A stretch of DNA of 64,000 bases from Nitrogeniibacter aestuarii (GCF_017309585.1 NZ_CP071321.1:1-64000), one strand, 5' to 3'. Counted from the stretch's first letter, positions 11,050-23,872 are shown. Notes: a model not told the origin generated them from the letters alone. Translations and numbers: made by a program.

Positions 11050-11216
11050 CTATCGGTATTGGTTCAATTTACTGCGCCGCAGACTTCGGCGGCGCAACAC
11101 ACTCGTCAGCACTTCGTACCGGTCGAAATACTTCTCAGAACCCCCGTGCCCGACGGCACATTTACCGCTCTTGAGCAGTTTGCCAGGCGGCAGACGCCTC
11201 AGTCGATTGGGGTCTA
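11050..11216 (-). pseudogene. C-terminal fragment of a DM9-repeat gene
   Basis: The minus strand encodes LPPGKLLKSGKCAVGHGG and EKYFDRYEVLTSV, nearly the same as the remnant at 8.7 kb (GKLLKSGKCAVVHGG, EEYFDRYEVLVSV). No start or N-terminal repeat is attached, so it is a fragment. The two fragments flank the AbiE-like operon in the same orientation, and nucleotide similarity is clear but well below identity. Confidence 0.55.
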
Positions 11217-11331
11217 AACCCCATTCGCGGGTACCGACCCGCTCCCTAGACTGGGAACCATGCACTGACCCACCGACGCCACTGCCGGTGAGCAGATTCA
11301 GACACACAGGTTTCCCGACAGGAGCATCGAC

Positions 11332-11892
11332 ATGAACACCATCACTCAAACCACTCGCACCCTCCGCCTCGCCCTGGCCCTGAGTGCTGTGCTTTCCCTC
11401 AGTGCCTGCGTGGTGCCGGTGCAGACGGTGCGTCATGATCCGCAGCCCCGGGTTAATACCCTCAAGTTCGTGAAGGCGTCGGGGGGGCATGTGCCGCGCG
11501 GTGCCCTTCAGGCGGGGGCCGATCGCAAGGGTGAGGCGCTGTATGTGTGTTCGGTGCGCTACAACGGCGCGACCCATCTGGGCAAGGTGCGCAAGGGTAT
11601 CGGGGGCTGCCACATCGGCTTTGGAGGCAAGGAGAAGGGCTTTTCGTCCTACAAGGTCGGGCTGGGCTACGGCAACTGGGCCAATGGCAAGAAAGGCGCC
11701 ATTCCCTACGGTGCGGTGGCCTACGGTCGTGAAAGCGGGCAGCCGCTCTATGTGTGCCGTGCCATGCATCGCAAAGGGCTCAAGGTGATGTGGCAGCCGG
11801 GCAAGGTCGGGCCTTCCACCGGTGGTACGTGCAACTTCGGCTACGGTGGCAAGGAGTATCGTGCCAAGGCGTATCAGGTGCTGATGCCCTGA
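11332..11892 (+). CDS. DM9-repeat lipoprotein
   Basis: A 186-residue secreted lipoprotein of unknown function. Residues 1-25 form a lipoprotein signal ending in the lipobox LSAC (lipidated Cys 26). Two DM9 (DUF3421) repeats follow, seen as GGHVPRGALQAGADRKGEAL with CHIGFGGKEKGFSSYKV, and AIPYGAVAYGRESGQPLYVC with CNFGYGGKEYRAKAYQVL. DM9 repeats in animals can bind mannose; a sugar-binding role here is only a guess. AGGAG stands 8 bp before the ATG. This is the only intact member of three DM9 sequences in the island. Confidence 0.8.
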   Translation: MNTITQTTRTLRLALALSAVLSLSACVVPVQTVRHDPQPRVNTLKFVKASGGHVPRGALQAGADRKGEALYVCSVRYNGATHLGKVRKGIGGCHIGFGGKEKGFSSYKVGLGYGNWANGKKGAIPYGAVAYGRESGQPLYVCRAMHRKGLKVMWQPGKVGPSTGGTCNFGYGGKEYRAKAYQVLMP

Positions 11893-11910
11893 GTCCCGTT
11901 AAGCACCGCG

Positions 11911-11948
11911 CGGCCGGTACGACCTCGGTGAGGTGTGCCGGCCGTTTT
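11911..11948 (+). terminator. Intrinsic terminator after the DM9 lipoprotein
   Basis: A 10-bp stem (CGGCCGGTAC / GTGCCGGCCG, one G-U pair) around a 14-base loop is followed by TTTTCG, 18 bp after the stop codon. It also separates this gene from the convergent aminotransferase. Confidence 0.7.
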
Positions 11949-11969
11949 CGTGTGGTGATGTGTCGGGCG

Positions 11970-13208
11970 TCAGCCCAGCACTGCGTCCAGTGCAGCGAGC
12001 AGCTGATCCACATCGGCCAGGCTGTTGTAGTGGACCATCGAGATCCGCAGCACGCCGCGCGCCGGATCGATGCCCATCGCCTCGAGCAGTCGCACGGCGT
12101 AGAAGTGGCCGCTGCCCACCATCACGCCGTGTTCGCCCAGCGCCGCGGCCAGACGGGCCGGGGTCATGGTGTCGGGTACCACGGCGACGGTGGCGGCACG
12201 CCCGGCGGCGGTGGGCGGGCCGAGCAGACGCAGGCCGCGGCGCGCGTGCAGGCCGTCGAGCAGGTGGGTCAGCAGGGTGTGCTCGGCGTCATGAAACAGG
12301 GCGCGGACGCGCGCCGGGCGTCCTGCCGGATCGGCGCCCGGATGGTGATGGATGTCGAGCGCCTCGAAGTAGTCGGCAATGCCGGCTGCAGCGGCCACCT
12401 GGGCATGGTCCGGTCCGGCCGGGACGAGATATTTACGCGGCTGGTCGGCATTGAAGTAATGGGCTTCATTGCCCAGCGTCTCGCGCAGGATGGGCCGCAT
12501 GATCATCAGCCCCTGGTGCGGTCCGAAGGTCTTGTAGAGCGAGAACAGGTAGATGTCGGCGTCCAGCGCTGAAACATTGGGGAAACCGTGCCCGGCGAAC
12601 GAGACCCCATCGACCAGGCAGAGCGCGCCAGCGGCATGCGCCATTTCGGCAATGCTTGCGACCGGATTGATGTTGGCGACGATGTTGGAGCAGTGAGGGA
12701 TGCACACCAGCCGGGTGCGCGGCCCGAGCAGGGGGGATAGATCGTCCGGGTCGAGAAGCCCGGTGTGCGGATCGACCTGCCATTCGCGAATCACCATGCC
12801 GTCGGCCGCCAGCCGGCGCCACACGCCGCTGTTGGCTTCATGGTCCTGATTGGTGACCACGATTTCGTCCCCCGGCTGGAGCAGACGCCGGAATGCCTGT
12901 GCCAGCACGTAGGTGTTCTGCGAGGTCGAGGGGCCGAAATTGAGCCAGCTTTCAGGTACGCCCAGATAAGGCGCGAGCCGGGTGTAGGCCGCGTCCATCC
13001 ATTCGCCCGCCTCGCGGGAGGCCGGGTAGGCGCCATAGGGCTGCACCTTGAGCCGCCGGTAATAGGTGTCGAGCCGCTGGATGACGGCCTGGCAGACGTA
13101 AGAGCCGCCCGCGTTTTCAAGAAACGCCGTGCCGATCATGGCCGGCTCGGCGAAGGCGGGAAAACAGTGGCGAACGAACGACAGATCGATCGCGGGGGCG
13201 GGCGACAT
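11970..13208 (-). CDS. Class V aminotransferase, cysteine-desulfurase-like
   Basis: A PLP enzyme of fold type I, 412 residues. It resembles the cysteine-desulfurase-like VC1184 group rather than IscS or SufS. Segments include LSFVRHCFPAFAEPAMIG at the start, FLENAGGSYV, the cofactor region CLVDGVSFAGHGFPNV, and the presumed PLP lysine in YLFSLYKTFGPHQGLM. The C-terminal domain ends RISMVHYNSLADVDQLLAAL. The mobile catalytic-Cys loop of true desulfurases is not obvious, so the substrate is unknown. I chose ATG 13208, which has GGAG 8 bp upstream; the open frame continues to 13316 without family similarity. It stands alone, and no sulfur genes are nearby. Confidence 0.82.
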   Translation of the reverse strand: MSPAPAIDLSFVRHCFPAFAEPAMIGTAFLENAGGSYVCQAVIQRLDTYYRRLKVQPYGAYPASREAGEWMDAAYTRLAPYLGVPESWLNFGPSTSQNTYVLAQAFRRLLQPGDEIVVTNQDHEANSGVWRRLAADGMVIREWQVDPHTGLLDPDDLSPLLGPRTRLVCIPHCSNIVANINPVASIAEMAHAAGALCLVDGVSFAGHGFPNVSALDADIYLFSLYKTFGPHQGLMIMRPILRETLGNEAHYFNADQPRKYLVPAGPDHAQVAAAAGIADYFEALDIHHHPGADPAGRPARVRALFHDAEHTLLTHLLDGLHARRGLRLLGPPTAAGRAATVAVVPDTMTPARLAAALGEHGVMVGSGHFYAVRLLEAMGIDPARGVLRISMVHYNSLADVDQLLAALDAVLG

Positions 13209-13464
13209 GGGAGGCTCCGGTTGATGGGTGATCAGGCACAAGGGTAGCGCAACAGGGCGCGACGCATGGCAGCGCTTGTGGCTGTGAGTCCGGACGCCCA
13301 TGAAGGGCACACGCATAGACGCTGTGGTGCCGACTTCGGGCGGCCCGCCCCGTCGTCGGAATGGTTGACGTTAATACTCAACTTTTCGCCCACACGTCCG
13401 TTGGAGAGAAAGACGGGGATCTCCAGCGAAGCGATTCGCGTCGCAGACGCTTCATGCCATTGCA

Positions 13465-17216
<3,752 letters not shown>

Positions 17217-17232
<16 letters not shown>

Positions 17233-18296
17233 GCACGAAAGATCGAAAGACCCTGCTGCTCGTCGATGACGAGCCGACCAATCTCCAGGTGCTGCGCCAG
17301 ATCCTGCAGGACGACTACCGCCTGCTCTATGCCCGCGACGGCATGCGCGCCCTCGAACTGGCACGGCAGGAGCATCCGGACCTGATCCTGCTCGACGTGA
17401 TGATGCCGGTCATGACCGGCTACGAGACCTGCTCGGTACTCAAACTGGGGGCCGATACCCGGTCGATTCCGGTGATTTTCGTGAGTGCCCTGACCGACGA
17501 AGCGGACGAGGCCGCCGGGTTCGATGCCGGCGGGGTGGACTACATCGCCAAGCCGGTGAGCGCGCCCATCGTCAAGGCGCGGGTGCGCACCCACCTGTCG
17601 CTGGTGCGCATGGACGAGCTGCGCGAAACTCGACTGCAGATCGTGCAGCGCCTGGGCATGGCGGCCGAATACAAGGACAACGAGACCGGCCTGCACGTGA
17701 TCCGCATGAGTCACTACTCGAAGATTCTCGGCCTGGCGATCGGCATGAGCGAAGACGAAGCGGACGAGCTGCTCAACGCGGCACCCATGCATGATCTGGG
17801 CAAGATCGGCATCCCCGATCGCATTCTCCACAAACCGGGCAAGCTCGACGACGAAGAGTGGGCCATCATGCGCGAGCACGCCCGCATTGGCGCCGAGATC
17901 ATCGGCGATCATGATTCATCGCTGTTGCGCATGGCCAGCGTGGTGGCGCTGACCCACCATGAAAAATGGGACGGCAGCGGCTACCCCGAAGGACTCAAGG
18001 GCGAGAAGATTCCGCTGGTGGGCCGGATTGTCGCCATTGCCGACGTCTTCGACGCGCTCACCAGCGAGCGCCCCTACAAGAAGGCCTGGACCGTCGAGGC
18101 CGCGATCGAGTTGCTGCGTGCCGAGAGCGGCAAGCACTTCGATCCGGTGCTGGTCGAGCACTTCATCGATCAGATGCCGAAGATCCTCGAAGTGAAAGCC
18201 AGATGGGCCGAGGCGCCGACCGAGGGCCCGGTGAGCGCTGCCCAGCGTGCAGCCGCTACGCGGACACCGTCGGCCAGCGAAGCCACCACGCGCTAG
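17217..18296 (+). CDS. HD-GYP response regulator, c-di-GMP phosphodiesterase
   Basis: A 359-residue two-domain response regulator. The receiver (1-125) has Asp 60 in LLDVMMP and Lys in YIAKPVSAP. The HD-GYP domain has His192-Asp193 (MHDLGKIGIPD) and the full signature HHEKWDGSGYP (247-257), so it is expected to hydrolyse cyclic di-GMP. It overlaps the hybrid kinase gene by 16 bp, so the two almost certainly form one pathway that lowers c-di-GMP in response to the kinase signal. ATG 17217 or ATG 17229 may be the start; AAGG lies directly before the first. The C-terminal 30 residues are low complexity. Confidence 0.92.
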
Positions 18297-18309
18297 GGCA
18301 CGCCGGGGC

Positions 18310-19980
18310 TTACTCGGTATCCACCAGGACTTCGATCAGGCTCGGCCCGCCGGAGGCGATGGCCGCTTCGACGGCGGGCCGGATCGCGGCCACCGTGTCG
18401 ATGCGTTGTGCCGGCACGCCCATGGACGCGGCCAGGGCCTGGAAGTCGATGGGCGGGTCATTCAGATCCATGGCGATGAACTGGCCGGTGCGCGCCGAGG
18501 TGTAGTGCTGCTGGCTGCGCATGAAGTTCTTGAGGATGTTGTATTCGCGGTTGTTCACCACCACGAAGGTCACCGGCAGCTTCTCGTTCACCGCCGTCCA
18601 CAGCGCCTGGGGCGAATACATGGCGGCGCCGTCACCCACCAGGGACACCACCGGCTTGCGCCCGATGCCCAGCGAAAAGCCGATGGCCGCCGGCATGCCC
18701 CAGCCCAGCGCACCCCCGCGCAGGAAGGAGTATTGCCGGACCGACTGGTTGTGCAGGAAGTTGCGCAGATGGTGGGCGGTGCACAGGGCCTCGTCCACGA
18801 TGGGCGTCTCGCCAATGGCCTCGGCCAGCTCGCGGGCGGCGACCATGGGGTGGATTTTCGGGCGGTCGATCAACGCGTCGGCCTTTTCCATGAGGGCCAG
18901 CCGGCGGGTGTCGAAGGCGTCGCGGGCGCGGGCGCGCTCGGCGTCGAACTCGGCTTCGCGTGTCGCAAGTTCGACGGCCAGATGCTCGTTCAGCGCCTTG
19001 AGCGAGAGCTGGATGTCACCGACCACCGACAGGCGCGTGGGGTAGGTACGGCCCAGGTCGCGGCCGTCCACCGACAGCTGATACAGCGCGCAGCCTTCCG
19101 GCAGGGCAGAGGCATCGGTGTACAGCACGGTAATGAAGGACTTGCCGCCCAGCGCAAAGATGGCATCGAACCCGGCCACCGCTTCGGCGATGCCCACCGC
19201 CTTGGTGGGCAGGTTGCCGCGCCACAGGTAATGCCCGGTGGGATAGGGAATGTGCGCCGGCCAGGATGAGCCGAACACCGGCGCGGCGAGCGCTTCGGCC
19301 AGCGCCACCACCTCGTGGTGGGCGTCGTGGGTGGAGATTTCGTCCCCGGCAATGATGGCGACCTTGCCGGCCGGATAGCGCGCCAGTGCTTTGGCCAGTT
19401 CGGGCAGGGAACCGGCGACGGGGCGGCGGTCCACATGCGACACCTCGGGGATGGCCACCTCGCTGGTCGCTTCCATCACGTTCATGGGCAGGGACAGGAA
19501 CACCGGCCCCGGCGGGGTGGCGGTGGCGTCCTGAAAGGCGCGGCGCACCAGCACGGGAATCTGTTCGGGGGTGGTCACTTCCTGCGCCCATTTGGACACC
19601 GGCGTGGCAATGGCGACGAGATCGCCCTGCAGCAAGGGGTCGGTGAAGGCGTGGCGGGAATCCTGCTGGCCGGCAGTGACCACCAGCGGGGTGCCCGAGG
19701 TGCGGGCATTGATGAGGTTGCCCAGCCCGTGGCCGAGACCGCCAGCGGTGTGCAGATTGATCACGCCGGGCTTGCCCGAGGCCTGGGCGTAGCCGTCGGC
19801 CATGGCGACCACGGTCGCTTCCTGCAGGCCCATCACGTAATGGACCTTCTGGCGGCCGATGAGGGCGTCGATCAGGGGGAGTTCGGTGGTACCGGGGTTG
19901 CCGAAGATGTACTCGACGCCTTCGGTCTCGAGGGCTTCGAGCAGCACGTGAGCGCCGCGACGAACGTCGGGGTGGGTCAT
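18310..19980 (-). CDS. ThDP-dependent benzoylformate-decarboxylase-like enzyme
   Basis: A 556-residue thiamine-diphosphate enzyme closest in look to benzoylformate decarboxylase or acetolactate-synthase-like proteins. The N-terminal PYR domain has YIFGNPGTTELP and the activating Glu in GLQEATVVAMADGYAQ, with NLHTAGGLGHGLGN supplying the active-site His. The C-terminal PP domain has the Mg/ThDP motif SLVGDGAAMYSPQ ending VVVNNREYNILK. Benzoylformate decarboxylases have GSNELP where this protein has GTTELP, so the substrate may be another 2-oxo acid. I chose ATG 19980, with GGAG 8 bp upstream; an open extension to 20046 has no family match. No mandelate-pathway genes are nearby. Confidence 0.8.
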   Translation of the reverse strand: MTHPDVRRGAHVLLEALETEGVEYIFGNPGTTELPLIDALIGRQKVHYVMGLQEATVVAMADGYAQASGKPGVINLHTAGGLGHGLGNLINARTSGTPLVVTAGQQDSRHAFTDPLLQGDLVAIATPVSKWAQEVTTPEQIPVLVRRAFQDATATPPGPVFLSLPMNVMEATSEVAIPEVSHVDRRPVAGSLPELAKALARYPAGKVAIIAGDEISTHDAHHEVVALAEALAAPVFGSSWPAHIPYPTGHYLWRGNLPTKAVGIAEAVAGFDAIFALGGKSFITVLYTDASALPEGCALYQLSVDGRDLGRTYPTRLSVVGDIQLSLKALNEHLAVELATREAEFDAERARARDAFDTRRLALMEKADALIDRPKIHPMVAARELAEAIGETPIVDEALCTAHHLRNFLHNQSVRQYSFLRGGALGWGMPAAIGFSLGIGRKPVVSLVGDGAAMYSPQALWTAVNEKLPVTFVVVNNREYNILKNFMRSQQHYTSARTGQFIAMDLNDPPIDFQALAASMGVPAQRIDTVAAIRPAVEAAIASGGPSLIEVLVDTE

Positions 19981-20162
19981 GAGGATCACTCCATGTCGGT
20001 TGGCCGCACCGGGTCGTCGGCCAGAATCAATCATGCCCGACACCATGGATCACACGGAGGCGGGCGAGGCGCTGCGGGGTGGTGCAGCGCGTGCAGTGTA
20101 ACGCGGCGGCGAGCGATGCGTCCGTGACGCTTTGATTCGCTGCGGCAGCGGATTGTCCGGAC

Positions 20163-20188
20163 GAAAAAAGCGCCCGCTACTGCGGGCA
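20163..20188 (-). terminator. Intrinsic terminator, minus strand
   Basis: On the minus strand GCCCGC-AGTA-GCGGGC is followed by GCTTTTTTCG, a compact rho-independent terminator. It lies beyond the end of nadV and would stop prs-nadV messages after they pass the repeat element. Confidence 0.65.
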
Positions 20189-20190
20189 TG

Positions 20191-20347
20191 CCGTTCAGTG
20201 AAGGCATAGTTCCTCCCCCTTCAAGGGGGAGGTCAGGAGGGGGATGGGGTCAGCGCCGCGCTGTGTTACCCCATCCCCACCCCATCCCTCCCCTTGAAGG
20301 GGAGGGCGCAACCCGTCAATGAGGCTCGGATTCGCTTCACTGAACGG
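20191..20347. repeat. Nested palindromic intergenic repeat, copy 1
   Basis: Between nadV and the ThDP enzyme, 13-bp outer inverted repeats (CCGTTCAGTGAAG at 20191, CTTCACTGAACGG at 20335) enclose two inner hairpins. One is CCTCCCCCTT / AAGGGGGAGG at 20212-20232, the other CCTCCCCTTGAAGGGGAGG at 20287-20305. GATGGGGT and ACCCCATC pair between them. The inner motif recurs at 40.0-40.2 kb, so this is a dispersed REP-like element. Together with the terminator it fills the 413-bp gap, in which I see no gene. Confidence 0.7.
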
Positions 20348-20393
20348 TATATCCCCGGTGGCAGGCGCTGTTCATTTCGGGCAGCCAGATGGA

Positions 20394-22013
20394 TCAGAAA
20401 AGATCCTCCACCGCTGGACACGTCCATGAGGCTTTCAAGCGCGCCCTAATCTCCCCGAGCGTCTGTTCCACGAGCAACTTGCCATCGCGGAACACCGGCT
20501 TGAGCGCACCCCCTTCCGCCTGCTCGGGCGTCTGGCGATCGAAGAGCACGAAGCGATCGCCTTCCTGCTCGACACGGAGCAAGCCCTGCGCCGAACGCTT
20601 GACGCCCGAGTCGGTGATCGGGTCCTTGACCAGTTCCCGCCCGATGCCATCGACTTCGGCATAGGTGGCCTTGAGGGCCCAGCCGAAGCTGTCGCGGGTG
20701 AGGTACTGATAGGTGTAGGAGCCGATGCCGAACACCACGTTCGACGACGCAAAGCCCTTGTCCGCAAGCAACTTGAGGATGTCGCGTGCGCGGGCGAGGG
20801 TGATCGAGTCGCCGTAGATGAGCCCGACGCGCGGGTTGAGCATCTTGTAGCCGCGCTCGCTCTCGCTGCCGCCGAAGATGTCCCAGAGGCACTGGACGGC
20901 CCCCCGGCGCTCGGCGTCGGTGATCCACGCGCCGCTTTCGATCACCTGGTAGCGCCCGTCCGTGGCGGGGCCGGTGACTTCGCTGTCGCGGTAGCCGCCG
21001 AGGATGCGCACCGGGTCGCCCGAGTCGGGGCGGAACACCACCTTGGCATTACCGAGAGCGTCCGGCGTGCGGGCAAGGATCTCGTCCTTGAGTGTGACGG
21101 CGAAGTCGGTGATCACCTGCCAGAAATCCCAGGTGTCCGACACCACCGAGACGATCCCGGCCGGATAGAGCTCGGTGACGATGCGGCGGAAGGTCTCGAT
21201 CTCGCCATCGCGGGTGCCGAGGCACATCACGCTGTGTTCGGTCGCCGGCACCGAGCCGCCGATCAACTCGTTCTCGGCATCGGCCCCGTAGAGGTCTTCG
21301 AGGTAGTCGATGGCCGGAATCGTGTCGGTGCCGGTGAAGGAGAGCAAGTGCCCGGCGCCGCTCTTGCGCGCATCAAAGAGGCCCGCCATGCCGCGCATGG
21401 AGAAATCGTGTCCCTGCCAGTCGATGAATTCCATCGGTGCGCCGGTGAGCCGGGCAAAGTACGTGAGCAACTTGCGGTACTCGAAGGCGATGGTGGCCAC
21501 CGTGCTGGGCTTCCACGACTCGCAACTGAACAAGGTCTCGATGTAGGTGGCGAGCCAGGCGAAGTCGGGGTGCGTATTGGTGATGGTCACCGGCGGCACG
21601 CGGATGTCCACCCGCGAGCCTTCGGGCACGGAGCGGATTTCGAGCGGCAAGTAGCCAAGGGCGTGCAAGGCCTCGATCTTGTCGGTGGCCACGGCACCGG
21701 GGCCGAGCGCGGTGTCCATGCGTCGCTGGTACTGACGCACGGCCTGGCGACGGTCGCGGCCGAAGAATTCCCGGTCGAACAGGTCGATGAGGATCTCCTT
21801 GATGAAACCCTGCAAGCCGAACCACACGACCTTGTCGTCGAACAACTCGGGCAACACCGGGGCGAGGCGCGCCGAACGCGGGGTGAAGTTGGCCACGATG
21901 CGGTTGGTGCCTGCCGGGTACTGGCCGGGGTGGCCGGTCTTGTAGAAGTCGGCCTGGATCATGGGGGCAATGCCGTTGGGGCGGGCTTTGATCGGGGTGT
22001 CGGTTGCGTTCAT
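20394..22013 (-). CDS. nadV: Nicotinamide phosphoribosyltransferase
   Basis: NAMPT-type enzyme, converting nicotinamide and PRPP into NMN in the NAD salvage route. The 539-residue product shows APMIQADFYKTGHPGQYP, NFTPRSAR, DWQGHDFSMRGM, the conserved VVSDTWDFW, FRPDSGDPV, IYGDSITLARA and VVFGIGSYTYQYLTRD. All are characteristic of the NadV/NAMPT group rather than PncB. It begins one base after the prs stop, with its AAGGAG ribosome site inside the end of prs. prs supplies the PRPP substrate, so the pair forms a coherent two-gene operon controlled by NrtR. Confidence 0.93.
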   Translation of the reverse strand: MNATDTPIKARPNGIAPMIQADFYKTGHPGQYPAGTNRIVANFTPRSARLAPVLPELFDDKVVWFGLQGFIKEILIDLFDREFFGRDRRQAVRQYQRRMDTALGPGAVATDKIEALHALGYLPLEIRSVPEGSRVDIRVPPVTITNTHPDFAWLATYIETLFSCESWKPSTVATIAFEYRKLLTYFARLTGAPMEFIDWQGHDFSMRGMAGLFDARKSGAGHLLSFTGTDTIPAIDYLEDLYGADAENELIGGSVPATEHSVMCLGTRDGEIETFRRIVTELYPAGIVSVVSDTWDFWQVITDFAVTLKDEILARTPDALGNAKVVFRPDSGDPVRILGGYRDSEVTGPATDGRYQVIESGAWITDAERRGAVQCLWDIFGGSESERGYKMLNPRVGLIYGDSITLARARDILKLLADKGFASSNVVFGIGSYTYQYLTRDSFGWALKATYAEVDGIGRELVKDPITDSGVKRSAQGLLRVEQEGDRFVLFDRQTPEQAEGGALKPVFRDGKLLVEQTLGEIRARLKASWTCPAVEDLF

Positions 22014-22014
22014 G

Positions 22015-22863
22015 TCAGGCTCCTTCTTGGTTGATCACGGTGAGCATCGGGTCGCTCGAACCGGTCCAGTCATAGGCGGTGAAAACGCCGGCGTAGTCGC
22101 CCCTGAGGGCATCGAGACCGCGGCTGAAAATGCCGTGGGTCACATAGAGGTAAAGGGGTTGATCGGTGACCTCGCGGGCGGCGCGGGCCAGTTCGATGAA
22201 GGTGCGGCCGCCATCGCAGAGGTCGTCCACCACCAGGATCGGTTGCGCGGGCAGTCGGGTCGGGAAGCGCATCTCGACGATGCGCCCGTCGTTCGGGTCG
22301 CGGCGTTTTTCCGCAAAGGCGGTGTCGCGGTCGCCAAGCCGGCGGGCCAGTGACTCGACCCGGCCGCGGGCGCCGGCATCCGGGGCCAGCAGGGTGACGC
22401 CACCGGAGAACACATCGGCGTCCAGGACCTGACGCACGAACACCGAAGCATCGACCACGTTCACCCGCTCGATCAGCGCGGTGACCACTGCACTGTGCGG
22501 GTCGGTGATGGTCACCGAGGCATAGCCCTGGGTGTTGATGAGATCGCAGAACACCTTGGCGCTCAGGGCCTCGCCCGGATTGCACACCCGATCCTGACGG
22601 GCGTATGGCACGTAGGGCATGTCCAGATGCACCGGCACGTTCGGCGCTGCGCGACGCACGGCATCGGTGAGCATGATCAATTGCATGACCTGCAAGGCAT
22701 TGCGCAACCAGGCGCGGATGCGCACCGAACGAAGCTGCTCGGCCACGGCCAGCAACTCGGCCGGCAACACCACATGGGCTTCGCCACCGGCGAATTCGGT
22801 GCAGGTCGGCACGAATCGCTGGTGCCGCTGCGTGCCCCGCTTGAGTTCAGCAATGATGTCCAT
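22015..22863 (-). CDS. prs: Ribose-phosphate pyrophosphokinase, salvage-linked
   Basis: Makes PRPP from ribose 5-phosphate and ATP. The 282-residue product is somewhat shorter than housekeeping Prs (about 315). It keeps LDMPYVPYARQDRVCNPGEALSA, the catalytic-flap equivalent, DPHSAVV, LLAPDAGARGRVESLA and the PRPP loop LVVDDLCDGGRTFIELA. ATG 22863 is preceded by AAGGAG at 7 bp; the upstream frame to 22893 crosses an operator and is not coding. It sits immediately before nadV and after two NrtR-type operators, so it is a dedicated PRPP supplier for NAD salvage. Confidence 0.9.
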   Translation of the reverse strand: MDIIAELKRGTQRHQRFVPTCTEFAGGEAHVVLPAELLAVAEQLRSVRIRAWLRNALQVMQLIMLTDAVRRAAPNVPVHLDMPYVPYARQDRVCNPGEALSAKVFCDLINTQGYASVTITDPHSAVVTALIERVNVVDASVFVRQVLDADVFSGGVTLLAPDAGARGRVESLARRLGDRDTAFAEKRRDPNDGRIVEMRFPTRLPAQPILVVDDLCDGGRTFIELARAAREVTDQPLYLYVTHGIFSRGLDALRGDYAGVFTAYDWTGSSDPMLTVINQEGA

Positions 22864-22876
22864 GTCGTTCTCCTTG

Positions 22877-22897
22877 TTAGTTGCGTTGTGCAACTAT
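22877..22897. promoter_or_regulatory. NrtR-type operator 1
   Basis: A 21-bp imperfect palindrome with arms TTAGTTGC and GCAACTAT, 14 bp before the prs start codon. Together with the second box it would let NrtR block transcription of prs-nadV. Confidence 0.72.
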
Positions 22898-22916
22898 GTG
22901 GCGAACGATATCATCA

Positions 22917-22937
22917 TTAGTTGCATTATGCAACTAA
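22917..22937. promoter_or_regulatory. NrtR-type operator 2
   Basis: A 21-bp perfect palindrome (arms TTAGTTGCAT and ATGCAACTAA around one T), centred 40 bp upstream of operator 1. The same half-site TTAGTTGC appears in both, so one regulator should bind both; the adjacent nrtR gene is the obvious candidate. Confidence 0.75.
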
Positions 22938-22988
22938 GTAGCGCGAATCATTTGACGTGGGTCTTAATGACGCCACCATGCAGCGGGC

Positions 22989-23666
22989 TCAGAGCGTCTT
23001 GTCGAAGAGGGCGAAATCCTTGAGCCGGTAGAGCCGGGCGGGGCGTTGCACGCCGGTCTGGTAGGCCTCGGTGGCCTCGACCACATCCCAGGCGTCGATG
23101 CGCCGACGGAAGCTGGACTTGTCCAGCCGGGTCTGCAGCACTGCCTCGTACGTGGCCTGCAACTGGCTCAGGGTGAACAGCTCCGGCAGCAGCGTGCACG
23201 GCAGCGTCGAGTAGCCCGATTTGTTGCGCACCCGGGCGACTGCCGCAGCCACGATCTGCGCATGGTCGAAGGCCATGTCGGGCAGGTGATCCACGTCGTA
23301 GAAATGAAACACCGAGTCCCCCACGCGATCCAGTTCTTCCACCGGCACGAGGGCCACGTAGGCCACGCTCAGCGACCAGCGGCGCGGATCGCGTTGTCGC
23401 CCGGAGAACACTTTCAACTGCTCGATGTAGCGGGGCGTGAAACCGGTCTTGTCGCGCAGGACGCGCCGCACGGTGGCGTCGGTGTCCTCATCTTCGGCGG
23501 CGTCATCCGGGCTGGCGTCATCGCGCACATGCACGAAGCCGCCGGGCAAGGCGAGCATGCCGTGATCCGGCGCCTTGTCGCGGCGATGAAGTGCCACCTG
23601 CAGGACGCGTTCGCGCAGGGTCAGCAAAACGGCGTCGACCGTTACCAGAGGAAGAGCGTGATTCAC
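22989..23666 (-). CDS. nrtR: NrtR, Nudix-related repressor of NAD salvage
   Basis: A 225-residue regulator made of an ADP-ribose-binding Nudix domain and a C-terminal winged helix. The Nudix part shows VTVDAVLLTLRERVLQVALH and LALPGGFVHV. The catalytic Nudix signature is degraded (VRRVLRDKTGF in place of REUxEE), as in regulators rather than hydrolases. The DNA-binding domain lies at about 160-225 (LSQLQATYEAVLQTRLDKSS). It is encoded just upstream of prs-nadV on the same strand with two matching palindromes in between, a typical NrtR locus. Confidence 0.9.
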   Translation of the reverse strand: MNHALPLVTVDAVLLTLRERVLQVALHRRDKAPDHGMLALPGGFVHVRDDASPDDAAEDEDTDATVRRVLRDKTGFTPRYIEQLKVFSGRQRDPRRWSLSVAYVALVPVEELDRVGDSVFHFYDVDHLPDMAFDHAQIVAAAVARVRNKSGYSTLPCTLLPELFTLSQLQATYEAVLQTRLDKSSFRRRIDAWDVVEATEAYQTGVQRPARLYRLKDFALFDKTL

Positions 23667-23804
23667 GAGGGGCCTTGGCGACTCGGCGAAGTGGAGCCCC
23701 GATACTACCAGTGACGCCCCCGGTCGCTGAAGGCCGGGGGCGGCCCGGAAATCGGTGCTGCTGCCTGTGCGTTATATTCGGCTAAATAGAACGAATTATA
23801 TTTT

Positions 23805-23872
23805 GTGTTCGTAAAAACAGAATGCGCATTCAGAAAAATCCGTTTTTCATACGCAGCCCCAGCCTCTAGAGT
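23805..23872 (+). promoter_or_regulatory. fds promoter with upstream element shared with the lysR 3' end
   Basis: GTGTTCG at 23805 begins a 41-bp element (also AAAAAC, GAAT, TTC, GAAAA, CCGTTT), followed after 21 bp by a TAGAGT -10-like box at 23867-23872. The same element, ungapped and with the same spacing, occurs at 45932-45999. It also contains the palindrome GAATGCGCATTC (23820-23831). It lies 77-144 bp before fdsG and is the likely regulator-binding site and promoter of the formate dehydrogenase operon. Confidence 0.65.

Noticed and set aside
11050..11769. 239-codon minus-strand frame over the DM9 lipoprotein
   Set aside because: Most of it is antisense to the intact DM9 gene; only its last 50 codons are a genuine DM9 fragment, annotated separately.
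20191..20347. Possible miniature transposon or CRISPR-like repeat
   Set aside because: No direct target duplications, spacers or transposase seen; better described as a REP-like nested palindrome.
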